Source: Actinophytocola gossypii
GTDB lineage: Bacteria; Actinomycetota; Actinomycetes; Mycobacteriales; Pseudonocardiaceae
Length of the DNA stretch: 64,000 nt
Direction: 5' to 3'
Assembly: GCF_025165815.1 (NCBI RefSeq)
Contig: NZ_JAFFZE010000004.1
Span: 310,001-374,000, forward strand
Part shown: one piece after another, positions 7,428 through 15,878 of the stretch
Numbering within the stretch: position 1 is the stretch's first letter
How the letters are laid out: each line of letters starts with the position of its first letter
The notes under the pieces: model-generated
Told to the model about the DNA's origin: nothing
Seen by the model: the letters and a program-made list of their open reading frames with translations, nothing else
Database searches by the model: none
Translations under genes and position numbers: made by a program

Positions 7428-8977
7428 GCGTTTCCTCCCACGGGCTCGTTCTCCTTGTCCGGTACGGGTTCGGCGGACCGGCGGCGGCGGTACTGCCAGA
7501 ACAGGTAGCCCGCGGCGGCCACCAGCAGCGCCCACAGCACGACCGCGGTGGTGGAGCCGAAGAAGTAGCCGACCGAGTTGTTGCCCAGCTCCAGCGAGCG
7601 CAGCAGGTTCTCCTCGGCGAGCGGGCCGAGCACCAGGCCGAGCACCAGCGGGATGACCGGATAGCCGTTGAGCCGCAGCACCAGGCCGAGCAGGCCGAAC
7701 ATGATCGCCACGCCGACGTCGAACAGCGAATAGCGGACGGCGAACGCGCCGGCGAAGCAGGCCAGCAGGACGATCGGCACCAGGTACTTGGCCGGCACCT
7801 TGGTCACCATCGCGAGCGGGCTGGCGAGCAGCACGCCGAGCGGCATGATCAGGATGCTGGCGACGATCAGCGCGAGGATCGCGGCGTACGCCTCGGCGCC
7901 GTGGCTGATCAGCACCTGCGGGCCGGGCTGGATCCCCTGCAGGTACAGGGAGGCGAGCACCACGGCCATGGTCGCCGAGCCGGGGATGCCCAGCGTCAGC
8001 GTCGGCACCAGGGTCGCCCCGACCGCGCTGGAGTCGCACGCCTCGGCGGCGATCACGCCCTCCGGGGTGCCCTTGCCGAACCGTTCCGGGGTCTTGGACC
8101 GGCGCTTGGCCAGCGAGTAGCTGACGAAGCTCGCGATGGTCGTGCCGATGCCGGGGATCAGCCCCAGCACCACGCCGAGCGCGTTCGACTGGCCGACGAC
8201 CTTCTTGTGCCGCAACGTCTCCCGTGCGCCCCGGATGGCCGAGCGCAGCTCCTTGCCGAGCGACAGCGTCGGCACGTCGAGTTCCGGGCGGCCGTTGCGG
8301 CGGTGCCGGGCGACCAGGATCAGCATCTCGCTGACCGCGAACAGCCCGACCAGCGCGGGGATGAACGAGATGCCCTCGTACAGCTCCAGCACGCCGAAGG
8401 TGAACCGCTCCTGACCGGTGGTCGGTCCGCCGCCCACGGTGGCGAGCAGCAGCCCGAGCAGGCCGACCATGAGTCCTTTTCGGACGCTCTCGCCCATCAG
8501 CGAGGACGCGACCACGAAGCCGAGCAGGATCACCACGAACAGCTCGCGGGCGCCGAAGGTCAGCGCGAACTCGCCGAGCGGTCCGAGCAGCAGCAGCACG
8601 ACCACGCCGCCGACCACCCCGCCGATCGCCGCCGCCATCCGGGCGATGCCGATGGCCAGGGCGGGTTCGCCGCGTTTGGTGAACTGGTAGCCGTCCAGCG
8701 CGGTGACCGCGGCGCCGGCCTCGCCTGGCACGTTCACCAGGATCGCCGGCACCGCGCCGCCGAACTGCGCGCCGGCGTAGATGCTGACGATCAGGATCAG
8801 CGAGGACTCGGTCGGCAGGCCGATGGCGAACGGCAGCAGCAGGGCGGCGGTGTTCGACGTGGACAGTCCGGGTAGGACACCGACGAGGAAGCCGAGACAG
8901 AGCCCGATGACCAGCCACATCAGTGGCATGGGTTGCAGTAACAGGCCGAAGCCGTCGGAGATGGTGTCGAGGTTCAT
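7424..8977 (-). CDS. tctA: Tripartite tricarboxylate transporter large permease TctA
   Basis: 517 residues with about 10-12 hydrophobic segments, the full length for TctA. The family signature is strong: the Gly/Pro-rich GLCLGFLVGVLPGLSTSNTAALLLPF near the N-terminus, repeated in inverted topology as ALGVVLGLIPGIGTTIASFVSY, and SSAVGATLVPTLTLGIPGSATMAVVL. TctA forms the secondary, ion-coupled transport channel with TctB and receives its substrate from TctC. The start at 8977 coincides with the last base of the tctB stop region and the end overlaps the MmgE/PrpD start by 4 bases. Substrates of the family include citrate and other carboxylates. Confidence 0.95.
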   Translation of the reverse strand: MNLDTISDGFGLLLQPMPLMWLVIGLCLGFLVGVLPGLSTSNTAALLLPFAIGLPTESSLILIVSIYAGAQFGGAVPAILVNVPGEAGAAVTALDGYQFTKRGEPALAIGIARMAAAIGGVVGGVVVLLLLGPLGEFALTFGARELFVVILLGFVVASSLMGESVRKGLMVGLLGLLLATVGGGPTTGQERFTFGVLELYEGISFIPALVGLFAVSEMLILVARHRRNGRPELDVPTLSLGKELRSAIRGARETLRHKKVVGQSNALGVVLGLIPGIGTTIASFVSYSLAKRRSKTPERFGKGTPEGVIAAEACDSSAVGATLVPTLTLGIPGSATMAVVLASLYLQGIQPGPQVLISHGAEAYAAILALIVASILIMPLGVLLASPLAMVTKVPAKYLVPIVLLACFAGAFAVRYSLFDVGVAIMFGLLGLVLRLNGYPVIPLVLGLVLGPLAEENLLRSLELGNNSVGYFFGSTTAVVLWALLVAAAGYLFWQYRRRRSAEPVPDKENEPVGGNA

Positions 8978-9480
8978 CAGGTTATCCCCAGGAATCCGGG
9001 TGGGAACGGCACCACGAGCAGGCGCACGAAGACCAGGTAGGCGCAGCCGACGATGAGGGCGGTGGCGGCCGCGATCACCAGCGGCCGGCGCACGCCGAAG
9101 CAGACCAGGCCGCCGACCACCATCACGACCATGGCCGGGAAGAAGCCGGCCGGCTCCAGCAGCACGAGCGCGGCGAACAGCACCACGACGAACGCCAGCA
9201 CCCGCAGCACGGCCGCGCGGGTGAGCGGGCCGTCGGTCTCGTCCGAGGAACGCGCGGTGGTGAGCAGGTCGCGGACCAGGTTGACCGCGCCGACGGCGAG
9301 CACGGCGATCGCGAGCACCACCGGGTAGGTGGCCTCGGGGCCGCTGATCCGGTCGGCGCGCAGCAGGAACACCGCGGCCAGCGCGAACGCGATCAGCGCG
9401 GGAACCGAGGCGAACGTGCGTTCGGCGACACCGGGACGGGTGACGGCGTCAGGGGCTGGTGGTGAAGGCATCGGGGTCAT
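8977..9480 (-). CDS. tctB: Tripartite tricarboxylate transporter small permease TctB
   Basis: 167 residues with four predicted membrane helices, the normal arrangement for TctB: ALIAFALAAVFLL, TYPVVLAIAVLAVGAVNLV, VLRVLAFVVVLFAALVLLEPAGFFPAMVVMVVGGLV, and VIAAATALIVGCAYLVFVRLL. The ATG at 9480 overlaps the end of tctC by 32 bases; an in-frame ATG at 9471 is an alternative. It overlaps the following tctA at one base, so tctC, tctB and tctA are translationally linked. Confidence 0.85.
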   Translation of the reverse strand: MTPMPSPPAPDAVTRPGVAERTFASVPALIAFALAAVFLLRADRISGPEATYPVVLAIAVLAVGAVNLVRDLLTTARSSDETDGPLTRAAVLRVLAFVVVLFAALVLLEPAGFFPAMVVMVVGGLVCFGVRRPLVIAAATALIVGCAYLVFVRLLVVPFPPGFLGIT

Positions 9481-10486
9481 CCTCGAGAATCGAGCGGATC
9501 TCCTCGTCGCTGTCCCGGGCGACCGCGCCGAGCGCGTCCGGGTCCAGGTAGTCGAGTTTGGACTCCTCGCCGAGCTCGGCGAGGTCGGCGGCGAGCCCGG
9601 GGTCGGCCAGGGCCTCGCGCATCGCGCCGACCAGCGCCTCGTACCGCTTGGGGTAGTCGTCGCGGCAGGCGGTCGGCACCCAGGTGCTGTAGCGCGAGGA
9701 GTTCTCCGGCACCGCCTCCCCGTCCGGGCCGGCGAGCACGGGCGCGTCGCCGGTGACATCGCCCCACCGGTTCTCCGGCATCTGCACCCCGAGCACCTTC
9801 GTGGCGTCCTCGAGGCCGAGGCTGTTGAACACCCCGGCGTGGGTCGCGTCGACCTCGCCGGACAGCAGGGCGTTGCGGGACGGGCCGCCGCCGTCGTAGG
9901 CGATGATGTTGAACCGCACGTCGAAGGCGTCCTCGATGGCCCGCATGCCGACGTAGTTGTTGCTGGTGCGCAGGCTGACGCTGACCCGGATCTGGCCGGG
10001 CCGCTTCCGCGCGTCGGCGATCAGGTCCTGGAACGTGTCCCACGGCGCGTCGTCGGCCACCCGCAGCACGCCCGGCTCGATGCTGACGCCGGCGACCGGG
10101 GCGAGGTCCTCGAGCGAGTAGTCGACGTTCTGGGTGAGGTAGGAGAACGTCAGGTGCGGGATGCCGTGGAACAGCATGGTCATGCAGTTCTGCTCGGCGT
10201 TCAGGCCCGCGCTGGTGCCGATGGCGGTGGCCGCGCCGTCCAGGTTCTGCACGGCGATCGTCGCGTCCAGCCGCTCCTCCAGGTAGGGCTGGAGCTGGCG
10301 CAGGGTGGTGTCGAAACCGCCGCCGGCCGCGGTGGGCACGACGAAGCGGATGCGCTGCCCGGCGAAGTCGCCGATCCCGTTGTCCTCGGCGGGTGGGCGA
10401 CCGCCCAGCCCGGAGGTCAGGGCCAGGGTCGTGGCGAGCGCGACCAGGCTCGCCACGCAGACCTTGGTGCCACGAGTGATCGTCAT
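9449..10486 (-). CDS. tctC: Tripartite tricarboxylate transporter substrate-binding protein TctC
   Basis: 345 residues of the Bug/TctC periplasmic-type binding family. An N-terminal hydrophobic segment (VCVASLVALATTLALTSG) serves as signal peptide or anchor; there is no clear lipobox, which is unusual for a Gram-positive host. The ligand-loop segment IRFVVPTAAGGGFDTTLRQL matches the conserved carboxylate-binding P-loop-like region of Bug proteins, and GVSIEPGVLRV and YDGGGPSRNALLSGEVDA follow. I start at the ATG at 10486, which has GAGGAGG upstream, rather than at 10501. It heads the operon tctC-tctB-tctA-mmgE-iclR-dehydrogenase-mmcQ and faces a divergent operon with two further MmgE/PrpD genes. 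Confidence 0.9.
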   Translation of the reverse strand: MTITRGTKVCVASLVALATTLALTSGLGGRPPAEDNGIGDFAGQRIRFVVPTAAGGGFDTTLRQLQPYLEERLDATIAVQNLDGAATAIGTSAGLNAEQNCMTMLFHGIPHLTFSYLTQNVDYSLEDLAPVAGVSIEPGVLRVADDAPWDTFQDLIADARKRPGQIRVSVSLRTSNNYVGMRAIEDAFDVRFNIIAYDGGGPSRNALLSGEVDATHAGVFNSLGLEDATKVLGVQMPENRWGDVTGDAPVLAGPDGEAVPENSSRYSTWVPTACRDDYPKRYEALVGAMREALADPGLAADLAELGEESKLDYLDPDALGAVARDSDEEIRSILEDDPDAFTTSP

Positions 10487-10519
10487 CCGGCCTCCTCGCA
10501 CGGTGACGGCCGGCGAGCT

Positions 10520-10536
10520 ATTCCGAATCGTGGAAT
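10520..10536. promoter_or_regulatory. Inverted repeat ATTCC-N7-GGAAT upstream of tctC
   Basis: A 17-bp inverted repeat (10520-10524 with 10532-10536) lies 34 bases upstream of the tctC start in the divergent spacer. Its size and AT-rich arms fit an operator for a small dimeric regulator. The IclR protein of the same operon is the natural candidate, but binding is inference. Confidence 0.4.
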
Positions 10537-10566
10537 GCTTGCCCGCGTTTGACCGGGCTCACACTA

Positions 10567-10614
10567 GGAAGACCACTCTTCCCTGTCAACAACTCGTCAC
10601 CTAGCCTTGGCTTC
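10567..10614 (+). promoter_or_regulatory. Putative promoter and operator of the second MmgE/PrpD operon
   Basis: A perfect 6-bp inverted repeat GGAAGA-CCAC-TCTTCC (10567-10582) overlaps a weak -35 element TTCCCT (10579-10584). A TAGCCT -10 element (10602-10607) follows with a 17-bp spacer. Transcription would begin at about 10614-10615, at or next to the GTG start, so the mRNA is probably leaderless; no Shine-Dalgarno sequence is visible there. Confidence 0.45.
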
Positions 10615-11958
10615 GTGGTCACCAATCCCGCAATACGGAACATGTCGGGCGAGCTGGCCGCCGCGCTCCTCGCGGCGACCCTGCCGCCGCCCGCCCACGC
10701 CGAGACTCTGCGCACCGTGTTCAACGTGGTGCACACCGCGGTCGGCGCGGCTGGACACCCGATCATCGACGGCGTGGTGCGCACGCACCGGAGCGAGTCC
10801 GGGACCGTGCCCGTGCTCGGCCGCGGCGAACGGCTGGACCAGCACGCGGCCGCGCTGGCCGTCGGCACCGCCGCGCACCTCGACGACTACGACGACACCC
10901 ACCTGGCGACGGTCATCCACCCGGGCGCCGCGTGCCTGGGCGCCGGACTCGCGGTCGGCTGGACCGGGGACGTGACCGGCGCGGACCTGGTGCGCGCGGT
11001 CGGGCTCGGGGTGGAGGCGCAGCTGCGGCTCGGGCTCGCGCTCACCGAGGCGCACTACGACGCGGGCTGGCACATCACCGGCACCTGCGGCGTGGTCGGC
11101 GCCGCGGTCACCGCCGGGCTGCTGGCCGGGCTGGACGAGAGCGGCCTGACCACCGCGATCGGGCTCGCGGTCAGCCAGACCGTCGGGCACCGCGAGGGCT
11201 TCGGCAGCGCGGTCAAGCCGGTCAACGCGGGCAAGGCGGCGGCGAACGGCGTGCTGTCGGTGCTGCTGGCCAGGGCCGGGTTCACCGCGCCGGCCACGAG
11301 CCTGGACGGCCCGCGCGGGTTCTTCGCGGTGCTCACCCCGGCCGCCGCGCCGGAGATCGTACTCGGCGACTTCGGCACCCGCTGGCACCTGCTGGACAAC
11401 ACGTACAAGCCCTATCCGTGCGGGATCGTGAGCCACCCGGCGATCGACGCCGCGGTCGAACTGCACCCCGAGCTGGCCGGCCGGCGGGTGACCGCCGCCG
11501 AGCTGCGCTGTCACCCGCTGGTGCCCGAGCTGACCGGCAACCCGGACCCGGTGAACGGCCTGCAGGCCCGGTTCAGCACCGTGCACGGCGTGGCCACCGG
11601 TCTGCTCGACGGCCAGGTCGGCCTGCCGCAGTACAGCGACGAGCGGGCGACCGCGCCGGAGGTCGCCGCGCTGCGGCACGCGATCACCGTCGTCCCGGAC
11701 GCCGGCTGCCGGCGGGACGAGGCGACGCTGACCGTGACCCTCGACGACGGCAGCACCCACCGCGGCCACGTCGACCACGCCCGGGGCAGCCTCGCCCGGC
11801 CGCTGACCCCCGAGGAGCTGGCCGACAAGGGCCACCGCCTCGCCGAGCCGGTGCTGGGCGACCGCGCCGCCGGCCTGGCCGCCGCCGTGCACGCGTTGCC
11901 GGACGCGCCCACCCTGAAGTCCCTGATCGACGCCGCCACCCCGGAGCCGACCCCGTGA
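10615..11958 (+). CDS. MmgE/PrpD family protein (paralog 2)
   Basis: 447 residues. The family active-site segment is intact: HLDDYDDTHLATVIHPGAACLGAG. A conserved lysine lies in SAVKPVNAGKAAANG, and KPYPCGIVSHPAIDAAVEL supplies a histidine as in cis-aconitate decarboxylase and methylcitrate dehydratase. I start at GTG 10615, which fits a leaderless transcript; an in-frame ATG at 10642 is the alternative. The longer ORF from 10549 has no homology. The stop overlaps the next MmgE/PrpD gene as GTGA, so the two paralogs are coupled and may form a heteromer or act in sequence. Confidence 0.85.
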   Translation: MVTNPAIRNMSGELAAALLAATLPPPAHAETLRTVFNVVHTAVGAAGHPIIDGVVRTHRSESGTVPVLGRGERLDQHAAALAVGTAAHLDDYDDTHLATVIHPGAACLGAGLAVGWTGDVTGADLVRAVGLGVEAQLRLGLALTEAHYDAGWHITGTCGVVGAAVTAGLLAGLDESGLTTAIGLAVSQTVGHREGFGSAVKPVNAGKAAANGVLSVLLARAGFTAPATSLDGPRGFFAVLTPAAAPEIVLGDFGTRWHLLDNTYKPYPCGIVSHPAIDAAVELHPELAGRRVTAAELRCHPLVPELTGNPDPVNGLQARFSTVHGVATGLLDGQVGLPQYSDERATAPEVAALRHAITVVPDAGCRRDEATLTVTLDDGSTHRGHVDHARGSLARPLTPEELADKGHRLAEPVLGDRAAGLAAAVHALPDAPTLKSLIDAATPEPTP

Positions 11959-13274
11959 CCAGCACCCTGAGCACCGACCTCTGCACCTTCGCGCACGACC
12001 TCCGGTTCGCCGACCTGCCGGCGAGCGCCCGCGAGGCCACCGCGACCACCACCGGCAACGCGCTGTGCCTGATGGCCGGCGCCGCCCGGCACCCGGCCGT
12101 CGAGACCGCGGTCACCGCGCTCGGGGCGCTGTCCGGGCCGGACGCCGTGCCGCTGCTCGGCCGGGGCTACCGGCTGGCCGGCACCTGGGCCGCGCTCGCG
12201 CACGGGATCGCCGGCCACGTCGAGGACTTCGACGACACGCACCCGCCGACGATCGTCCACCCGGGAGCGCCGGTGGTCGCCGCCGCACTGTCCTCGGCGG
12301 TGCGGACCGGGGCGTCCGGGGCGGACCTGCTGGCCGCGGTGGCCGCCGGGGTGGAGGTCGCGCTGCGGGTCGGGCTCGCGCTGGTGCCCGACGCGCTGGA
12401 CCGCGGCTGGCACCTGACCGGCATCGCCGCTCCGGTGGGCGCCGCGGTCGCGGCCGGGCGCCTGCTCGGCCTGGATCCGGACCGGCAACGGGCGGCGATC
12501 GGGCTGGCCGCGACGCAGTCCGCGGGGCTGATCGAGGCGCTGGGCACGATGGCCAAGCCGCTGCAGCCCGGGAAGGCCGCGGCCGCCGGGTTCGAGGCGG
12601 CGGTGCTCGCCGAGCACGGGCTGGACGGGCCAGCGGCGCCGGTCGAGGGCCGCCGGGGGCTGCTCGCGCTGCACGCCGGCCGGGTCGACGGCGCCGCGGC
12701 CGCGCTCGACGGCCTCGGCGAGCGCTGGGAGCTGGAGCGCAACGAGATCAAGCCGTACGCGTGCGGGGTGGTCAGCCACGCGCTCATCGACGTCGCCGCC
12801 GAGGCGGGCCGCCGGTTCCCCGAGCCGCCGAGTGCGGTGCGGCTGACGGTCAACCCGTTCGTACTGGTCGCGATGGGGCGCACGGCCCCGGCGAACAGCC
12901 TGGCGGCGAAGTTCAGCGCGACGCACTGCTTCGCGGTCGGCTACCGGTACGGGCACGCCGACCCCGCCCAGTTCGCCGACGACGTGGTGACCGCTCCCGA
13001 GGTGGTGGCCCTGCGCGACCGGTGCGAGCTGGTGGCCGACGAGTCGGTGCCCCGGTACGGGGTGCGCGCGGAGGTCACCGCCGCGGACGGCGAGGTGTGG
13101 CGGGCCGAACGGGACCGCCCGGCCGTGCTGGACGCGGCCGGGGTACGCCGCAAGGCGCTGGCCCTGACCGAGCCGGTGCTGGGTGAGCGGGCCGCGGCCT
13201 TCGTCGACCTGGCGTTCGATCCGGCCGCCGGGTCGGTGGCCGGGCTGCTCGCCGCGGGCGTACCTGGCGCGTGA
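11955..13274 (+). CDS. MmgE/PrpD family protein (paralog 3)
   Basis: 439 residues with the family motifs VEDFDDTHPPTIVHPGAPVVAAAL, a lysine in GTMAKPLQPGKAAAAG, and IKPYACGVVSHALIDVA. It is clearly related to the preceding paralog, indicating an ancient tandem duplication. The GTG start at 11955 overlaps the previous stop by 4 bases and its own stop overlaps the AbrB-type gene by 4 bases. The reaction cannot be chosen between dehydration, decarboxylation and epimerisation from sequence alone. Confidence 0.85.
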   Translation: MTSTLSTDLCTFAHDLRFADLPASAREATATTTGNALCLMAGAARHPAVETAVTALGALSGPDAVPLLGRGYRLAGTWAALAHGIAGHVEDFDDTHPPTIVHPGAPVVAAALSSAVRTGASGADLLAAVAAGVEVALRVGLALVPDALDRGWHLTGIAAPVGAAVAAGRLLGLDPDRQRAAIGLAATQSAGLIEALGTMAKPLQPGKAAAAGFEAAVLAEHGLDGPAAPVEGRRGLLALHAGRVDGAAAALDGLGERWELERNEIKPYACGVVSHALIDVAAEAGRRFPEPPSAVRLTVNPFVLVAMGRTAPANSLAAKFSATHCFAVGYRYGHADPAQFADDVVTAPEVVALRDRCELVADESVPRYGVRAEVTAADGEVWRAERDRPAVLDAAGVRRKALALTEPVLGERAAAFVDLAFDPAAGSVAGLLAAGVPGA

Positions 13275-14374
13275 GCGACGCGGGCACCAGGGCGCGGTGG
13301 CTGCTCCCCGGCGAGCTGGTGGCCGCCGGGGCGGTCGGCGGCGTGCTGTTCGCGCTCACCGGGCAGGCGATCATCTGGGTGCTGGGCGGGGTGCTCGGCG
13401 CGGTGGTCGCCTGCCGGGTCACCCGTGCCGTGGGGGCGTCGGCGGCGCCGAGCGCGCGGATCCGCAAGCTCGGCCAGTTGCTGATCGGGGCCGCGATCGG
13501 GCCGGGGATCGCGGTGCAGGAGCTGTCGGTGTCGCCGGGGCAGCTCGCGCTGCTGGCCGGCGGGGTGCTGGCGATCCTGCTGGCCTCGATCGGGATCGCC
13601 CGGCTCTACGCGGGGCTCGGGCGGGTCGACGGGCTGACCGCTGGGATGGCGACACTGCCGGGTGGGATCGGCATCATGCCCTCGGTGGCGGCCGAGTACG
13701 GCAAGCCGGTCGGGCTGGTCGCCGTCGTGCAGTCGTTCCGGATGACGCTGGTGCTGGTGCTCGCGTTGCTGGTGTTCGCGCTGAGCGGCGAGCGGGCGGG
13801 CGGCGGGCACGCGGAGCCGAACCCGCTGCTGCCCGGCTCGGGGCCGGCATGGCTGTACGTGGCGGCGCTGCTCGGTGGGTCGGTGGTGGCGGCGTGGGCG
13901 GCGGGCAAGGTACGGATTCCGGTGCCGACGCTGCTGGGGCCGCTGCTGTACGGGTGCGTGCTGAGTATCGGCCTGCGTGCGCTCGGGGTGGCGCCGGACC
14001 TGCTGGCGGTGCCGTTCCTGCAGGAGGTCGTCGGGCAGGCGCTGCTCGGGATCACCGTCGGCGAGTACCTGGCGCAGCGCTACCGCGACGGGCTGGCCGC
14101 GCTGGCCGGCGGGCTCGCGGGGGTGGTGGCGACCTGCGGGGTGGCGTCGCTGATCGCGCTCGGGATCACCGCGGTGGGTCCGTGGTCGTTCCTGTCCGCG
14201 TTCCTGATGGTCGCGCCGGGCGGGGCGCCCGAGATGGTGGTGATCGCCTCGGCCACCGGAAGTGACCTGGCGTTCGTGCTGGCCGCGCAGACCGGCCGGC
14301 AGGTGATCGTGAACATCCTGATGCCGGTGTGGATCCGGCTGTTCACCCGGTTCGACCGACCTGGGAGGTCCTGA
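13271..14374 (+). CDS. AbrB family membrane protein
   Basis: 367 residues, almost all hydrophobic, with about ten membrane helices in two related halves. It belongs to the COG3180 AbrB/'ammonia monooxygenase regulator' membrane family; the halves are marked by GRVDGLTAGMATLPGGIGIMPSVAAEYG and VAPGGAPEMVVIASATGSDLAFVLAAQ. Members are not DNA-binding despite the name and are thought to be transporters. Its GTG start overlaps the upstream MmgE/PrpD gene and its stop overlaps the SDR start (TGATG), so it may be a second carboxylate transporter for this pathway; that role is inference. Confidence 0.8.
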   Translation: MSDAGTRARWLLPGELVAAGAVGGVLFALTGQAIIWVLGGVLGAVVACRVTRAVGASAAPSARIRKLGQLLIGAAIGPGIAVQELSVSPGQLALLAGGVLAILLASIGIARLYAGLGRVDGLTAGMATLPGGIGIMPSVAAEYGKPVGLVAVVQSFRMTLVLVLALLVFALSGERAGGGHAEPNPLLPGSGPAWLYVAALLGGSVVAAWAAGKVRIPVPTLLGPLLYGCVLSIGLRALGVAPDLLAVPFLQEVVGQALLGITVGEYLAQRYRDGLAALAGGLAGVVATCGVASLIALGITAVGPWSFLSAFLMVAPGGAPEMVVIASATGSDLAFVLAAQTGRQVIVNILMPVWIRLFTRFDRPGRS

Positions 14375-15099
14375 TGACCCGTCCGACCGCGCTGGTGACC
14401 GGCGCGAGCCGCAACATCGGCCGCGCCACCGCGCTCGCCCTCGCCGGCGCCGGGCACGACCTCGCGCTGCTGGCCAGGACCGACCGCGCCGCCGAGTCGG
14501 TGGCCGCCGAGGTCGAGGCGGCGGGCGCGCGGGCGCACGTGGTGCTCGCCGACGTCCGGGACGGCGACGCCGTGCGGGCGGCCGTGGCCGAGGTGACCGA
14601 GGCGCTCGGTCCGGTGGCGGTGCTGGTGAACAACGCCGCCGTCCGCCGGGAGCAGCCGTTCAGCGACATCACCGACGAGGACTGGCGGGAGATCCTTGGT
14701 GTGGTGCTCGACGGCGCGTTCCACTGCTCGGCGGCGGTGCTGCCCGGGATGGTCGAGCGCGGCGGCGGGCGGATCGTGAACATCGCCGGGGTGACCGGGC
14801 AGACCGGCGCCGCGTCGCGCGCGCACGTCGTGACGGCGAAGGCCGGGATCATCGGTCTGACCAAGGCCCTCGCGGTCGAGTACGCCGCCGAGGGCGTCAC
14901 GGTGAACGCGGTCTCCCCCGGCCTGATCGACACCGTCCGGGACGGCATCCCCCACCACCACAAGGGACGGCCGATTCCGGTCGGCCGGCCGGGCAGCCCG
15001 GACGAGGTGGCGGCGGCGGTCCGCTACCTGGCCTCGCCCGAGGCGGCGTTCGTCACCGGGCAGACCGTCAACGTCAACGGCGGCCTCTACCTGGGGTGA
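14374..15099 (+). CDS. SDR family protein lacking the catalytic Ser and Tyr
   Basis: 241 residues with the Rossmann cofactor motif TGASRNIG (residues about 9-16) and NNAA. The catalytic tetrad is broken: where classical SDRs have NISS...YxxxK, this protein has VNIAGVTG and AHVVTAKAG, so the Ser position (139) is Gly and the Tyr position (152) is Val, while Lys156 is kept. It therefore cannot use the usual SDR proton-transfer chemistry. The C-terminus (FVTGQTVNVNGG) is normal for FabG-like proteins. The ATG at 14374 overlaps the AbrB stop and has GGGAGG upstream. It is the last gene of its operon and overlaps the convergent citE-like gene by 13 bases. Confidence 0.85.
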   Translation: MTRPTALVTGASRNIGRATALALAGAGHDLALLARTDRAAESVAAEVEAAGARAHVVLADVRDGDAVRAAVAEVTEALGPVAVLVNNAAVRREQPFSDITDEDWREILGVVLDGAFHCSAAVLPGMVERGGGRIVNIAGVTGQTGAASRAHVVTAKAGIIGLTKALAVEYAAEGVTVNAVSPGLIDTVRDGIPHHHKGRPIPVGRPGSPDEVAAAVRYLASPEAAFVTGQTVNVNGGLYLG

Positions 15100-15878
15100 G
15101 GTTCACCCGCGCGGCGCAGCAGGCTCCTGGCGCGCAGCAGCACCGGGCGGTCGACCATCCGGCCGTCCACCGCGGCCGCCCCGCCGGCCGACCCGGCGGC
15201 GAGGACGCGGCGTGCCCAGTCCAGTTCCGCGTCGGACGGCCGGAGCGCGGCGTGCACCGGGTCGACCTGTCGAGGGTGGACGCACAGCTTGCCGGTGAAC
15301 CCCAACTCGACCGCGTGCTCGGTGTCCCGGCGCAGGGCGTCCGGATCGTCGAGGGCGGTGGTCACGCCGTCCAGCGGGGGCGCGCAGCCGGCCGCCGCCG
15401 CGGCCAGGACGAGCGCGGACCGGGCGTGCAGCAGCGCGGTGTGCGAGTCCGGGTCGACGCCCAGCTCGACGGCGAGGTCGATGCTGCCGAACGCGGGCCG
15501 CGCGACGCCGGGCACCGAGCACACCTCGCGGGCGGCCGCGACGCCGACGGCGGTCTCCACCAGCGGGATCACCGGGACGTCCAGCCGTTCGACGTCCTCC
15601 GGGCGTTCCGCCTTGGGCAGGACGAACGCGGTGGCGAGCCCGGTGAGGGCGGCGACGTCGGCGGCGTGCCAGGGGGTGTCGGCGGCGTTGACCCGGACCA
15701 GCGCGGTGCCGCCGGCGGCGAGCCAGCGGCGGGCGTGGTCGCGCGCGGTGTCCTTGCCGGCCGGGGCGACCGCGTCCTCCAGGTCGATGATCACCCCGTC
15801 GGCGCCCGACGCGGCGGCCTTGGCGAACCGGTCCGGCCGGTCGCCGGGCACGAACAGCAACGTACGGGCGGGGATCAT
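15087..15878 (-). CDS. HpcH/HpaI (CitE-like) acyl-CoA lyase
   Basis: 263 residues, the length of CitE-like lyases (citramalyl-CoA, malyl-CoA or HMG-type). The N-terminus RTLLFVPGDRPDRFAKAAASGADGVIIDLEDAV is diagnostic. Mg-binding acidic residues are visible in VIPLVETAVGV and FGSIDLAVELG, and the C-terminal GKLCVHPRQV is conserved. The enzyme would cleave a 3-hydroxyacyl-CoA to acetyl-CoA plus a 2-oxo acid. It follows the MaoC gene with an ATGA overlap, so hydration and cleavage are probably consecutive steps, as Ich and Ccl are in itaconate breakdown. The substrate is inferred. Confidence 0.85.
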   Translation of the reverse strand: MIPARTLLFVPGDRPDRFAKAAASGADGVIIDLEDAVAPAGKDTARDHARRWLAAGGTALVRVNAADTPWHAADVAALTGLATAFVLPKAERPEDVERLDVPVIPLVETAVGVAAAREVCSVPGVARPAFGSIDLAVELGVDPDSHTALLHARSALVLAAAAAGCAPPLDGVTTALDDPDALRRDTEHAVELGFTGKLCVHPRQVDPVHAALRPSDAELDWARRVLAAGSAGGAAAVDGRMVDRPVLLRARSLLRRAGEPHPR

